DNA from: Cantharellus purpuraceus
Lineage: Eukaryota > Basidiomycota > Agaricomycetes > Cantharellales > Hydnaceae
DNA length: 64,000 nt
Direction: 5' to 3'
Assembly (NCBI GenBank): GCA_025174535.1
Contig: JALBUN010000045.1
Coordinates: forward strand, 1,240,001-1,304,000
Shown: piece by piece, positions 34,760-46,800 of the stretch
How the letters are laid out: every line of letters starts with the position of its first letter
How positions within the stretch are numbered: the first letter of the stretch is position 1
Translations under genes and position numbers: made by a program
The notes under the pieces: model-generated
Database searches by the model: none
The model's input: the letters and a program-made list of their open reading frames with translations, nothing else
Told to the model about the DNA's origin: nothing

Positions 34760-35672
34760 ATGTCCTCCGCACGTTCGAGCTCCATGTGGCAGAACACGCC
34801 ACAGCAACCGCGAAAACCTGTTCCCCCAGGCTTCTTCCCGTCGAGGCTTCACACGAAGCCACTCGACCAAATGACAGAGAGAGAGCTCCTCAATCTCTAT
34901 GAAAGAAACAAGCAGATTCTCTCCGAACCGTACGTGATTCTACTATTTGCAGCCACCCATCCCCCCCATTCATTTTCACGTAGGACACCGTCAACCTCAA
35001 CCTACCATGAACGTATGCTTGCCGAGCAGTCTAACATTAAAACCATTCTTGGCTTGGCGACAATAGAAGATGTCCTACATAGAACGCATATAACTTCAGA
35101 CGATGCTATGGATATATCCATCGCCCCGCCTTCACGCACTGTAGAGGCGAAGCGCAGAGCCATTGGGCGCTACCAAGCCGTAAGCCACCCACCCTCACAT
35201 CTGACTCGCGCCACCCGCATTGACTAAAGTGCTCCATAGAACACGCCACAGCGCGGATCGACAGCCGTGCTTGGTTTAGCCGAGGCCATTGAAATCGAGC
35301 AGAAAGCCCATGTGGCAGCCCTAGAGAGGCAAAAACGTAAAATGGAGAAGCGTATGCAACGCGGCCTGCCACTTCCAGGTGAACAATTAACCCGCGAAGA
35401 GAGAGAAGCAAGAATATGGGCCTACATGTATGTCCCGCTACCGCGACTGCTATAGAGCCCCCGTCTAAACTAGTTTGCACAGGAATGCAAAGCCTACAGA
35501 ATCAGATGAAGAGGATGAAGATTGGGATGATGATGATGACGACGACCCATCCACGTGGTTTGAGGATGAAGAAGACGACGGCAGGAAGGGACAGCCACTG
35601 GTAGATCCCGATGAAATTTCAGGCATCATCCGTGTAGATGAGAGTCGTTGGGAAGATCATGAATTGATATGA
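34760..35672 (+). CDS. Conserved-looking acidic protein of unknown function
   Basis: Four exons (34760-34929, 34984-35179, 35240-35427, 35483-35672) close in phase to 248 codons, 247 residues. I do not recognise a family. The N-terminus is Pro/Gln-rich ('PQQPRKPVPPGFFPSR'), followed by helical charged segments ('MTERELLNLYERNKQILSE'). The middle has a Lys/Arg/Glu helix ('ALERQKRKMEKRMQRGLPLP'), and the tail is strongly acidic, with a run of aspartates and 'STWFEDEED'. The ordered exon structure and absence of stops make it a real gene. A nuclear or chromatin-associated role would be only a guess from composition. Confidence 0.75.
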
Positions 35673-35859
35673 TTAGGAGAGACGTTTGTAACAATATCAC
35701 AGGTAAAGGCAAGAAAACAGAATATTCCATGAGCGCACGAAAAGATATTACGTCGGCAACTTTTGTAGTCAAGTATGACCCTCAAGAAGTTGCACAACTG
35801 GTACAAATCTTGAAATTTAACAATGTGTATGTAGCAGCCGTCCACAGGAAAAGTAGGAT

Positions 35860-38800
35860 TTACCGTGAATGCGAAGGGCAAAACTTCCCGCGTTGTAGCC
35901 ATGCCGAAAGACAAGCTATGAAAGGCGTCAGCAAACACAAAGCGAGTGTCGTAAAGATACACACTGCTATGGAAACTGCACAAACAACTCAGCCGTGCAA
36001 CCAGGGAACCTATTTCTTTGGTGAACTTCGCGTGGTGTCACATCTTGCAAACGCACCTCGCACAAACTCTTCCAAGCAAATCACACACTCGACTCCAATC
36101 AGTGCACTCTCAGCTGGTAACTTATAGACAAGGTATTTGACTGGCTGCTCTGCGGTGGAACTTCCGCGTGGCCCTTCCAAGCATGCCTTAACATGAGCTT
36201 CTTGCATTTCAGCCGAGCCCAACTCGGCAAGGTTCTGACCACAAACGGGGCAGCTGATGGTACGTCGCTTAGCCAAGATTGTCGGCATCGACGTGAACAG
36301 CTTACTCAGATAAGTCACTAATCTGCGAACTGACGTCACCACGCGGTTTATTCGGGACAGCGAGATGTCCCTGATCCACTACGATACGTTCCATGGACGC
36401 TGTGTGTAGGCCCTGGAACCTGCTGGGTACATTCGCATTGATGATATCGTAGCAGGAGGTACAGACGCGATGTAGCGAGTTGGATGATAGTCCTTCATGA
36501 ACTGCGGGATCTTGGACCATGTCGTCTGGGTCCAGGATACACCTACGCGAAGAACACCGATCACAAAATATTTGACCACACCTTCGGCAATGCTATTAGA
36601 ATAGTCCATGTAAGTCATGAATACGATAGATGTAATGACGACAACAAACACACATGCTATGTATGATATCCAGTGAGTACAGCGTCATAGGAAAGAGGAA
36701 CTGATAACGTACTTTACGGAATAAAAATGTGAACCGCCGATTGCAACCACGACATGCTGTAGCATTTTCATCTTTTTCCCACTGAGCATCCATCGAGTGA
36801 GGAATGAGGGCCGGCCTTGAAGTGAGGATATTCCGAGGTGATTCATGAGTCGGAACACGGAACTCGGGCGCTTGGGATAGCTGTGGGGTTAAATCTGTTG
36901 TAGCACGAGATGTAGAGGGCCTCGAAAAGTAATCAGTCGTGTGAGAACGGATAGAAGTCGGGCGTGCGGATGATGAGGGAGATGCAGGGTAATGAAAGCT
37001 GTCTTCTGAACTGTCATCATCGTCCACAACATCGTCGTCATCTGCATCGGTATGCTTTCAGCACGATGTCTAGGCAATTAAAGAGTATACTGCCCTTACC
37101 ATCAACTCGGAACAGCCCATTCGCTCCGGCATTCAGCCGACGGCGCTCAAGCTCGCGACTGTAAGCGTTCAAAAGAACTTCTGCTTGTGTTTTGCGCTCG
37201 ACATCTTCATCACCTAAAAAGAATCGATAGGATGTCAGAACTCATACGTATAGCTCACTAAGAAAAAACTTGCCTAGCATACCAGCTCGCAGTTCCAAAA
37301 CAGCACGCTCAAGTTTTGCAATTGATTTTCGTATACCAGCAGGCGACGACGTGCCATCCCCTGCATCTACAGCATTATCGTGAGGTGACCCCGCAAGGTA
37401 TCGCGCTCTCGATACATAATCTTGCGTAAAAGATAAATATGACTGCGGCATGGAGCTAAGCTCCTGACCCTCATCCGGATCAAATGAATCGTCCTGCAGA
37501 AAAGGAACCAAAGTGCCATCGCTGGTGACCCGATACATGGATCCATCGGGCTCCATGAACGGAAGAGGCGGAATATCCAAACGACGTCGCATCACACGGA
37601 CCCACCGTCGCCGGCGCACCCACGACAATTGTGCCGGCGACGTACGACCGTTTACATGGCCATTAGGTCCAGACTGTCCAACAAATGACGAGGCACCGCT
37701 AATTGCTGGATTCATCACTCCCGATCTTGACAACACGCGCTCAAGAGCAGAGGGCATTTCAGCCGACCATTGATCATCTGGATCATCAAAGGTGTTTGCG
37801 TATTGCCAACCTTCATGCACGTCCACTCTTGGGTGAGTTGAATCTAAAGTCCAATCAGACCTAGAAGCACTCAGTCTGTCAAGCAGAAGGAAAACAGTTA
37901 CGAAACTTGCTCACAGCCAAAAGTGGCTTCTCTCCACACCTTCGCGTGCATGAACACCTCTGTTTGCCTTGGGTTTCGGAAGTTGGAATGGATCGTCCGT
38001 TAATGGCAGTTGCACATCACTCCTCCACGCAGGAACATCTTGCTTGCCTTGTTCCTCAGAGCCTGGAGGCAATCTAATTTCGAAAGGACTTCTTCGTTCT
38101 CGACGGCCGAGGCCAGATGCCGAGAACTTCGGCCGACCACCAGAGACGGCTAGGGTTTTTAATCGTGTATCCAAGCGCTGATTTTCGTGGACAAGCAACG
38201 GAACCGTTGTATGAACAGCTATTGTGTTGTATCGACCGGAAGGCCATCGTTCAGCTTCGGCTTTCTGCAGAATCTATATATCCAATGAATGAATGAACCT
38301 GTATAAGGCCGAAGGGGGGTGTGGTTACTTACCTCACATATCCAAACTTCGAATACCGCTGCAGCGACATCGTATGCCGTCTCTCCCCAGTTATTACGCG
38401 CCAGGGGATCAGCCATTTGTTTTGTAAGAAGATAGAGTACAATAGGGAGGTGTCCTTTTGAAGATGCGTTCACTTAAAGAATCAAGTTAAGGGATTCAAT
38501 GAAGAGACAACAGCTTGTGTACACTGACTGAGTGGAGTCCAACCCCCTGCACTCTTCCTATTGATACCAGTCACGGGTGCACCAGTATTTTCAGGTAAAA
38601 GTACAATTTCAGCAGCACCGCCCTTTTCACATAGGAACTTAACAATATCCAAGTAGCCCTAGAAATAGCTGTCGATTGTATCGATTGTATTGTGGAGCAG
38701 TAACTGGTATTCATACCTTGGAACAAGCATTATGTAGCGGTGTCCAGCCATCCGCGTCGCGAGCATGTACGTCCGCCTTGCGATCAGAACTTGAAAGAAG

Positions 38801-39599
38801 ATAGATGACAATGTCTAGATAACCGTGTAGCGTAGCTTTGTGTAAAGCAGTCTGCATTAGGCATCACGTGAGTTTACATATTGGTAGGAAGACCCAGCAG
38901 GAGCACTCACCTCCCCTTCCTTATCCTCTAAATCAACCATCGCCCCACACTCCTCAATTACTGCATGAGGTTGGACTGTCTGTTTGATCACTGAGAAAGA
39001 ACAAGGCTACTTACACCATCGTACAGTGGCAGCGTGTCCTCTGCTAGCTGCGGCGTGCAATGCAGTAAGGCCGGTGCGAGAAGTGGCATCATTCGCGAGA
39101 GAGAAGGCCAGGGTGTCTCCTTGCGAAAGTGCTGTCTCGAACAGCTTCTGGAGAACCGGAAGGTCACCCGTTGATGATGCAGCGAATATTGCCTCGAGCT
39201 GATCCGGGGAGGGTTGCGCATGAGGCGATTGGTGTTCGATCGGTTGTGACGGAGGGTCAAAATACAGTTGAGTTTCCAGGATGGGTGATACTGGGTATCG
39301 AAAATCCTCCTCGTCTGATGGTTGACGTTGGTCGATGGACGGGTCCCGATATGTGAACTCTTCATCATCATCTTCTCCCCCCCTCCCAGCGTTCTCGCTG
39401 TCTCTGACGTCTTCTGCGAGGGGAGGAAGTGATTCCTTGCCATCTGAGCCCGTAGAGTTCTCGAGACTGGTATTACCGGAAAACTGGGTGTCTGACAGTC
39501 CCGACCTGCCCAACGAATCTAGACGTTAGATCCATGACACGAGCTCTAGCCTAGCACATACTCTTCGATTGTCCCCAGTTGGTCACTTGCTGAAATCAT
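35860..39599 (-). CDS. Ankyrin / DysF-like / FYVE / RING composite protein (putative E3 ligase)
   Basis: Fourteen exons close exactly to 983 codons (982 residues): 39599-39562, 39505-39015, 38960-38911, 38851-38717, 38658-38529, 38472-38333, 38264-37915, 37860-37274, 37213-37100, 37041-36713, 36592-36306, 36253-36057, 36009-35965, 35915-35860. Residues about 120-330 are ankyrin repeats ('GLTALHAAASRGHAATVRW', 'DGWTPLHNACSKGYLDIVKF', 'GWTPLMNASSKGHLPIVLYL'). Residues about 440-530 hold a peroxin/dysferlin-like motif ('HEGWQYANTFDDPDDQW' and 'WVRRRRWVRVMRRRL'). A FYVE finger starts near 772 (CRGC, HCRRCG, CDRC, CTSC). A C-terminal RING near 936-978 reads CVIC, CLCSFH, CPSH. FYVE plus RING resembles yeast Pib1, an endosome/vacuole ubiquitin ligase; ankyrin and DysF parts are additional. 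Intron 8 is GC-AG. Confidence 0.88.
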
Positions 39600-41960
39600 A
39601 GTGAGCAAGTAAAAACCAAGCACCCGGCGAACGGAACCAAACAACAGGCTCAAACAGATATAGCGAGCCTTCAGTTGACACTCCAACTTCAAATGTGAGT
39701 TTCTCTAGGCTTGATATCCAAGTCCTTGAAAGGCGTAGACGGCTGATGGCCGCGTGTTGGCTACTAATAGCACTATGTTGGTCAATCTCCCTTAGACCGT
39801 AGTACTTGTGACGGGATAGTGTCGTCATCAAGTAGAATGTTGTGTAGTTGTGTAGGGAACCAAACACTATATATAACAGGTCTGTAGCCCTCTGTGCTTA
39901 AGTTGGATTGAGAGTAAGTAGATATCTGCCCACCGCGGACATATCTCCTGAGACTCCCCTCGTGAATGACAATGTTACGAGATGCTAGATCACTATAGTT
40001 GAGGTTGCGCATTAAATGTCTTCATGTCTTCAGAACTTGGCACGTAGAAGAGCCGGTAGTAGTTTGGAATGTCCAGGCGGAAACGATGCGTCAAATATTC
40101 ATTTAGTAACAATTACAGTAATGTAACCCTCTAATAGTATGTCTCACGTATTCGTGTTGCGGTGGCTTAACAAGGTGCAGTCAATCACGACAATACAACT
40201 GGAGTAAAGCGACTTCTGAAGCTTGAGTAATGCCATTTGAGTTGTAAGCTTATGCATTGCATGATTGATTATCTTGTCATTTTCCAGCATCTGCAACCTT
40301 CTTAAGTCTTGTTTCCCGACAGGCTGCAGCGCAAACATGGTCTCAATTCAAAGGAATCAGGCAGTAGATCACCTCCCTGAATATTATAACATTTCTTGGA
40401 TTCTCAAGGACGGGCGGCACGACACAAAGCTAGGCGCTGGCTCCGACTTCGTGTCATCTTCCTTCTAGACTTCGCATTCAGTGTGGAATGCTTTGCGCCA
40501 CCGATTTGACTCAACCAGGTCTTCAAGCTTTGTCACGCAGCTGACCTGTTATTTTGGGGATGGAAACACAATTTGCTAAGAACTGTCATACTCTTGCGCC
40601 TATCGGTCTGCTCGCTCGCCCTTTGTTCTCTATTTCCTCTCTTTCATAGGGAACGGTTTCATCAATTACAAGCCCCGTCATTGAGCCATCTAAGAAGTTA
40701 TCCATGACGCCTAACTCTCCATAATATCAATATTGACTTCTTTTTGGATCGAGCCGCAAGCCTGAGCGGAACTTACCGTGGCCTAGTATCGCTCATGTGA
40801 TGTCAGTCAGGTTAATCAATGTATCTCAGACGATCGTCGTCCGTTGGTTCATCGACCCTTGGCTCTTGTATTTGCATATTTTCGAGGCCAATTCGATATC
40901 ATTGTATCGCGGTCCGCGTCCGCGTGTGGTACTCGATCATGCATACGTAGACTGGCCCCGACTAGTATCTACTGTACCGTCATCTCCGTCAACTTTCTAT
41001 ATCCGACTAAAAACATTTATGGTTATGAGGAGTACGGGGTCAACCTGGAACTCCTAAAAGCTTGGGTTTGGCGCAATTCGGGGATAGTAGCTCTAGACCA
41101 AGAAGAGTCAAAGAAAGCCGTGCAATGGGAGATATCGATACGGGTCTTGGAATGTTGGGATACGCTCGGGATCATAACAAGTTACGCTAAGGTTCTAGGT
41201 CAAATTTGCAGTCAGTGCGGGTTCAACGTTCAGGCGTCTGAGACCCACAATTTGCTCAAAAAATCGGAAACCCAACTAGGGATTTTCAACCTGAAATTTA
41301 CGCAAACGACGGATCACGATACTGGCCCGCGCCGCAGATTCGATTCAGTAGAGAGATCCTTAAAGGGGACCGGATTACCTGTGGCTACGGAGAGATCTAC
41401 CCTGTATACTAGCACAGGGATCTAACGGTCAGTATGTGATGTGTGACTGCTTGACTGTACATCTTTCTGTCAGAGTGAAACAATTTTACCGTCGAAGGCG
41501 TAGGATAGAAATTGCTGTTCTATATATTTAGAGTTGTCTATATTCAATACTATGCCACATGATACCTCAAGGGCCCTCGTATTGCCGATCCCTCGCGCGA
41601 TGTTATGGATACTCGGCCCTTAGTTGGGGTATGTAATTTATCCCTGACCAACAATAAATTTGGTATGTTCAGTGTATGTAGGAAGGCATAGAGAATTTAT
41701 GATCGCTCAGATCTAGTGGAAAGGTGGGGCAATGTTTTATTGTCTAGGTATACATAATAATTAATAGCTGTTATATGCCATCTATGGCCGCTTGGTAGGA
41801 ATGCACACGAGGGTCCAACGACCGGCCCTAGAGTCCAAGGCAGATCGAGGTTGCCGTCGTCCCTGCTACGTTTGCAACCGCAAGACAGTCCGAAACTCGG
41901 ATGTATGCGACCTACCACTGGCGGGGCAGCAGACGCCCAGCCAATTTTTTATGGAGGGCT
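39600..41960. other. Gene-poor region with an unexplained 193-codon ORF
   Basis: About 2.4 kb. The first few hundred bases are the 5' side of the ankyrin-FYVE-RING gene. A minus-strand ATG frame at 40012-39782 contains 'NLNYSDLASRNIVIHEG', faintly like a kinase catalytic loop, but nothing else of a kinase follows. A plus-strand ATG frame at 40844-41425 encodes 193 residues without a known motif. Neither is supported enough to call a gene. The rest is AT-richer and featureless to my reading. Confidence 0.4.
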
Positions 41961-43848
41961 ATGGGTCTTAGGCTGTTTAAAGCAAATTCGTACACCACTA
42001 GACATTCACTTTCTACTACCATTATCACAGCAAATCGTACTCTCCCTTTCCCATCGTGCTGCCGTACCATCTCCATGTCGAACGCCAATTTCCTATCCAC
42101 CGCTCCAGCGACTGCTTTGAACGGCTTGACGTCTGTTATCCCCTTTTCATCCCGACTTCGTACAGGTCGTGCACTGACTGTTGATGTGTGGTCTATCTTC
42201 AAGTTTGTTCCCTACTATGATTCGGCCCCGCTTGAGTTAACGATCCTTCTCTACCAAGTGCTGCGAATCTCCCGTCAAACTGCATAAATATGGGACAAGG
42301 CTATATGAACTTTGCTCCCCCAATGTGGATCAAAGACGCCGTACAAAATGCTATCTCAACCGTGCAGTTTAACCATTACTCCCATCCAAAGGGATCACCA
42401 AGGCTACGCCATGCAATCAGTAACCAGTACAGCTCAAGTTTCCGGCGAAAGCTTAACCCAGATTCGGAGGTCCTCGTTACTAGCGGTGCCAATGAAGGTA
42501 GCTGTTGTATACATGACCTGCCTTGTCAAAGTGTTGGACTGAAACCCCCCTTCCCATAGGTGAATATGCTGTTTTTGCGGCATATCTAGAGCAAGGGGAC
42601 GAAGTCATTATGTTTGAGCCTTTTTTCGATCAATATCTTGCCTCGGTCACATTCAATGGTGGTGTTCCTGTCTTTGTACCGCTTCATCCTCCGACCCAAG
42701 ACATGGCATCCCCCACCAGCGATGATTGGACGCTTGACTTGGAAGAGCTTCGGTAAGATCATGCGCCCAAGCCAATATTCTGCCCACCGGTCGTTGAGAC
42801 ATCTTCCTACAGTCGTGCAATTACTCCCAAAACAAAGATGATCATCGTGAACACGCCTCACAACCCCGTCGGCAAAGTCTTCACGAGACGCGGGCTGGAG
42901 GACATTGCAAAGCTCGCTATTGAACACAACATCCTGGTTCTGGCCGACGAAGTGGTCCGTTATCTTGTTTTTCAGTCTCGCATGACGTTTTGGTTCATTA
43001 GAGGTGTTTCTTTGTGCAGTATGATTGCATGGTCTTCAGTGGTAAGGAACATGTCAGGATCTCAACCCTACCTGGAATGTGGGAACGAACAATCACTGTA
43101 GGTTCAGCGGGCAGTATGTCAATCGAGCACATTATATATGTCAGTCTGACTTGAGTGGCAACAGAGTCATTCGCTGCCACTGGCTGGCGCATTGGATGGC
43201 TTGTAGGCCCATCAGAGCTCATCTCTCCGGCGTTGGCCGCAACGACTCGTATCGTATTCTGTTCTAACACACCCATGCAAGAAGCTGTTGCTGCAGGTTT
43301 AGAGCAGGCCAACGAGAGAAAGTTTTTCGAAACGCAATTGCGAGAATATGAGGAGCGACGGGACGTCTTCGTGTCGTATCTTGACAAATTGGGCATTCGG
43401 TACACCTTACCTGAGGGCTCATATTTTGTTCTTGTGGTAAGATTGTTGATCACATCTGCACTAACTATGCGTGTCTGATTTCAGGGACATTTAGGATATT
43501 TCCGGTGTAGAGATTCCTGATGACTACGTCTTCCCAAGTACCCTAGACGGTAGGGGCAGAGACTTCAGGTATGCCAGGAGGTTTCTTAGCATATCCAATT
43601 AACATGTCCTCGTAGAGCTTGTTGGTTTATTGCTGAGCAAGTCGGTGTTTCCTCCATTCCACCTAGCGAGGTATATCCTCAGACATACAACGTATTGATC
43701 CAACCTCACAGTTATTATACAGTTCTACTGCGAGGAGCACGGGAAAATCGGTGAACGATTCGCTCGCTTTGCCTTCTGCAAAGATGTGGAGACTTTACGG
43801 AAGGCAGGGGAGAGGCTACAGGGCTTAAAAAAGTACCTCAAACAATAG
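41961..43848 (+). CDS. BNA3: Kynurenine aminotransferase / Bna3-like PLP enzyme
   Basis: Nine exons (41961-42202, 42259-42497, 42560-42752, 42813-42954, 43020-43113, 43165-43436, 43495-43568, 43616-43670, 43723-43848) give 479 codons, 478 residues. Residues 1-40 are rich in Arg/Ser/Thr without acids, a likely mitochondrial presequence. Class-I aminotransferase motifs follow: 'INMGQGYMNFAPP', 'YSHPKGSPRLRHAI', 'TSGANEGEYAVFAAYLEQGD', 'VNTPHNPVGKVF', 'LADEVYD', and 'VGSAGKSFAATGWRIGW', whose Lys is the PLP Schiff-base residue. The C-terminus has 'FARFAFCKD'. The family makes kynurenic acid from kynurenine and related 2-oxo acids. The Lys codon is split by intron 5, and the canonical GTATGT donor restores it. 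Confidence 0.93.
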
Positions 43849-43894
43849 AGAGGCTACTGAAATGAATGACAAGACTAATAGACTAGCCAGCGCT

Positions 43895-46800
43895 TTATTC
43901 CATGGGGCTCCAAAGTGTATCCACATATCTCGAAATGACGTACTCCTTTTTCCCAGGGGACCCATCATAATACACCGGGTTGCTCTCCAACCTTTGAGCA
44001 AGATATGTGAATGATAATGCGTCAACGCAATCTTGCTTGGAAGTAATAGCCCCCGCTTTCTTCATATCCTGTAACCACACCTTCGGGACCTCCGAATCCA
44101 TTAGTCCCGACTCTAATGGTAAACCCTCATCCAGAAAACGCGTGTACGTGTCGCGTTGCTGCGCCTGACAAAACAAGTGAAATACGCCTGACTGTCCAGG
44201 CCTGACGGCGAACGCCTGCATTTTAGCCACCTCTTGAACGCTGTACTCCCTGAGTTGTCCATCTGAGTCTGGGGCCTTGCTGACATACTGAGTACCCATA
44301 ATGATGACCACCTTCGCGCGGACAGGAGCCGTCCAACAGGCTTCTCGGGGGACTATAAGCACCCGTATGACGCCCTCGAGATATAGCTGCAGCATCAGAG
44401 CCAGGTCAGCCCGGTGCACGCCCTCGTGGAAGATGCCAATTCCATGTGAAATGAAGTTAGAAAGAGCATTGTTATGTAGGCGCGACAGGTACGCTTCTAC
44501 AGCCTCTGGGGACGCACCAAGTCCCAAAAAAGGATGCGTGCCGATATCAATGGCGCACTGTGTTATGAGATGCGCAGCGATGCGTTGACACTGGGCGCGA
44601 GATGGTACGAAGAGCATTGCAGACCCGTCTTCCCCCGCTTCACGAATCGCTGTGTAGGCTGGCTTGGTCATTGCCTCAAAGAGTGCTGCCGAGTGGCGGG
44701 TCGTGAAAGACATGGTCTTCATGGTCAACAGTTGTTCCCTGTCACTCGGTCGGAAGCTGAACAATCCTCGAGGCGGAACGTGAAGCCATTGCGCAAGATC
44801 CGTCGGGTCGTTCAAACAGTTAGAAAGCCCAATGAAGCGAACAGGGAGCCTTTGAGTTTGGGAAATGAGATGAGACACTGCTAGTTCGTATTCAGCATCC
44901 AGCATCTCAAGACTGTCACATAGCACGATCTTCAAATTAGATAGCCACGAGCTTGCAGTATCCTTGCGCAAAGCAACTAAAAGGCAGTTTGAAGTTGTTA
45001 TTCGGATGCACCTTCCGCGCGTCGCCAGCAAAGCATCTGGCGTGAATATTGTATCAATGGGGATATGAGATGGACCCTGCGAGACCTTGAAAAGGGATGA
45101 TATTTCTCTCGCCGAACTGCGGTTAGGAAGGATAACCAGACCAAACGCATCCGATTTGCTATGACCCACTTTTTGCCTAATAATACATAAAGACAGTGAG
45201 CAAATGTATGGACGTATAATTTAATGCATACCACAAGGCCAGCATAGCTAGAGTTGACTTTCCACTACCTGCTGGTGCGCAGAAAAGGATGTTCTGGTTT
45301 GTTTGAACGAGCGACCAAGAGCATTGTGTCTGGATGCCGTTGAAATCCCGGAAATGTAAATTGTAGAAGGAGCTGGAGACAGCTTTACCACCAACAGTAG
45401 GTAAAAATGGCAAATCGAGGAGCGGGGTATGGCAATCGGAGAACAATGGCATGACCAGACCTTCCAAGGATATGTTGACCTCATCCTCCGCTCCCATCCA
45501 TCTATCGGAAATGAAGCGGATGCTCACAGACGGGGGAGGTTTCGATCCTCGAATAGGAATGACGAAGTCAACCTCCAAATTCGAAGTATTTTTCCGTAGG
45601 AGAAGATGTGACCACTGTATGATCTCTACCCCCTCGTGGTCTTCAATCCATAGCCAGAATGGTTCGACCTCGCCATGCAAGCGTGGACTCCAATCGAAGT
45701 CGTTTGATACGTTGATAGATACCCTCAGTAGATCTGAACTAAGCGGCCGGAGACAATATGTTAGGACAACGGTAGGGAAATGTTTCGCAGCCTTCAAGAG
45801 AGCAGCTCCTTGCCGCTCGTTCATATGAATCAACTGGCCAAGCTCTGCCGCGGTATGTGATGCAATCTCGGCGACTGACAGCTCGTCCATCCAGCGCTGA
45901 AGGTTATGCAATAGTTCAGAAGATAGATCGAACTGTGCCAATGGATGATCGTAAGGCCACATGCGTTTCTCCACTGCCTTGCTCATAGACATAAGGACTA
46001 AGCAAACGTTGGCCCATTTACGGCTGACAGCGATCTCAAGAAGCCCTCGAATGATACGGCCACCGTTCTGCGCGACATACGCGGTATCCGAGACGAGAGC
46101 AAAATCCTCGATGTATGTTCGGGAAATGTATCCCTGGAGGAGAATGTTGACCTTGCCTTGGCTCGTGTCCGTTCCCCCCTAAGTAGACTGAGGAGACCGT
46201 CCACCATACACTTGGAATTCCCTCACCTTCACGTCACAAGGAATCACTTCTTCCATCAGGCGCTTCAACTCCTTGACCTCATTCTCTCGAAGTTGTATTT
46301 GATCAAACTTGCCGGGTTCAGATGTACTCCCATCCACGCATGCTATCATAGCTCACCTCAGTGCTCATGCTCAACAAACCTAGAACATCTGCCTCGCTCA
46401 TTTGTGGTTGGAACTCCTTGTTGAAGATTTCTATGCTTTGCGTCTTGATGTAATATTTTGCGGCTATCCGGCCAAGGTCCGTAATTACGAGTGACGCAGT
46501 CGATTCATTGAATATGACCATGCCCGCAGCCGCCAATTGTCGAGCAGCAGCTGTTACAAGCTGATGTCGCTTGTTTCCCAATTGCGGATCATCTGCTGGT
46601 TCTTCGTGTGTCATACCTAAAGTCACGTTTCAATAACCAGTAGGGTTCCCAAGATAGTGAGAGGTACTTGCCATAAACCATAGGATTCCTACGCATACGC
46701 ACAAAGAGATATGTATATCCAATCCATTGCACAGCGTCTTCGATATTTGCCACAGTGCCCAAGGAGACCTCGGCATTTAAAGAATCGACCATTCCTTCAA

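Noticed and set aside
39782..40012. Minus-strand ORF with a phrase resembling a kinase catalytic loop ('YSDLASRNIVI')
   Set aside because: No other kinase motif (P-loop, DFG, APE) is present nearby and the HxD core is absent.
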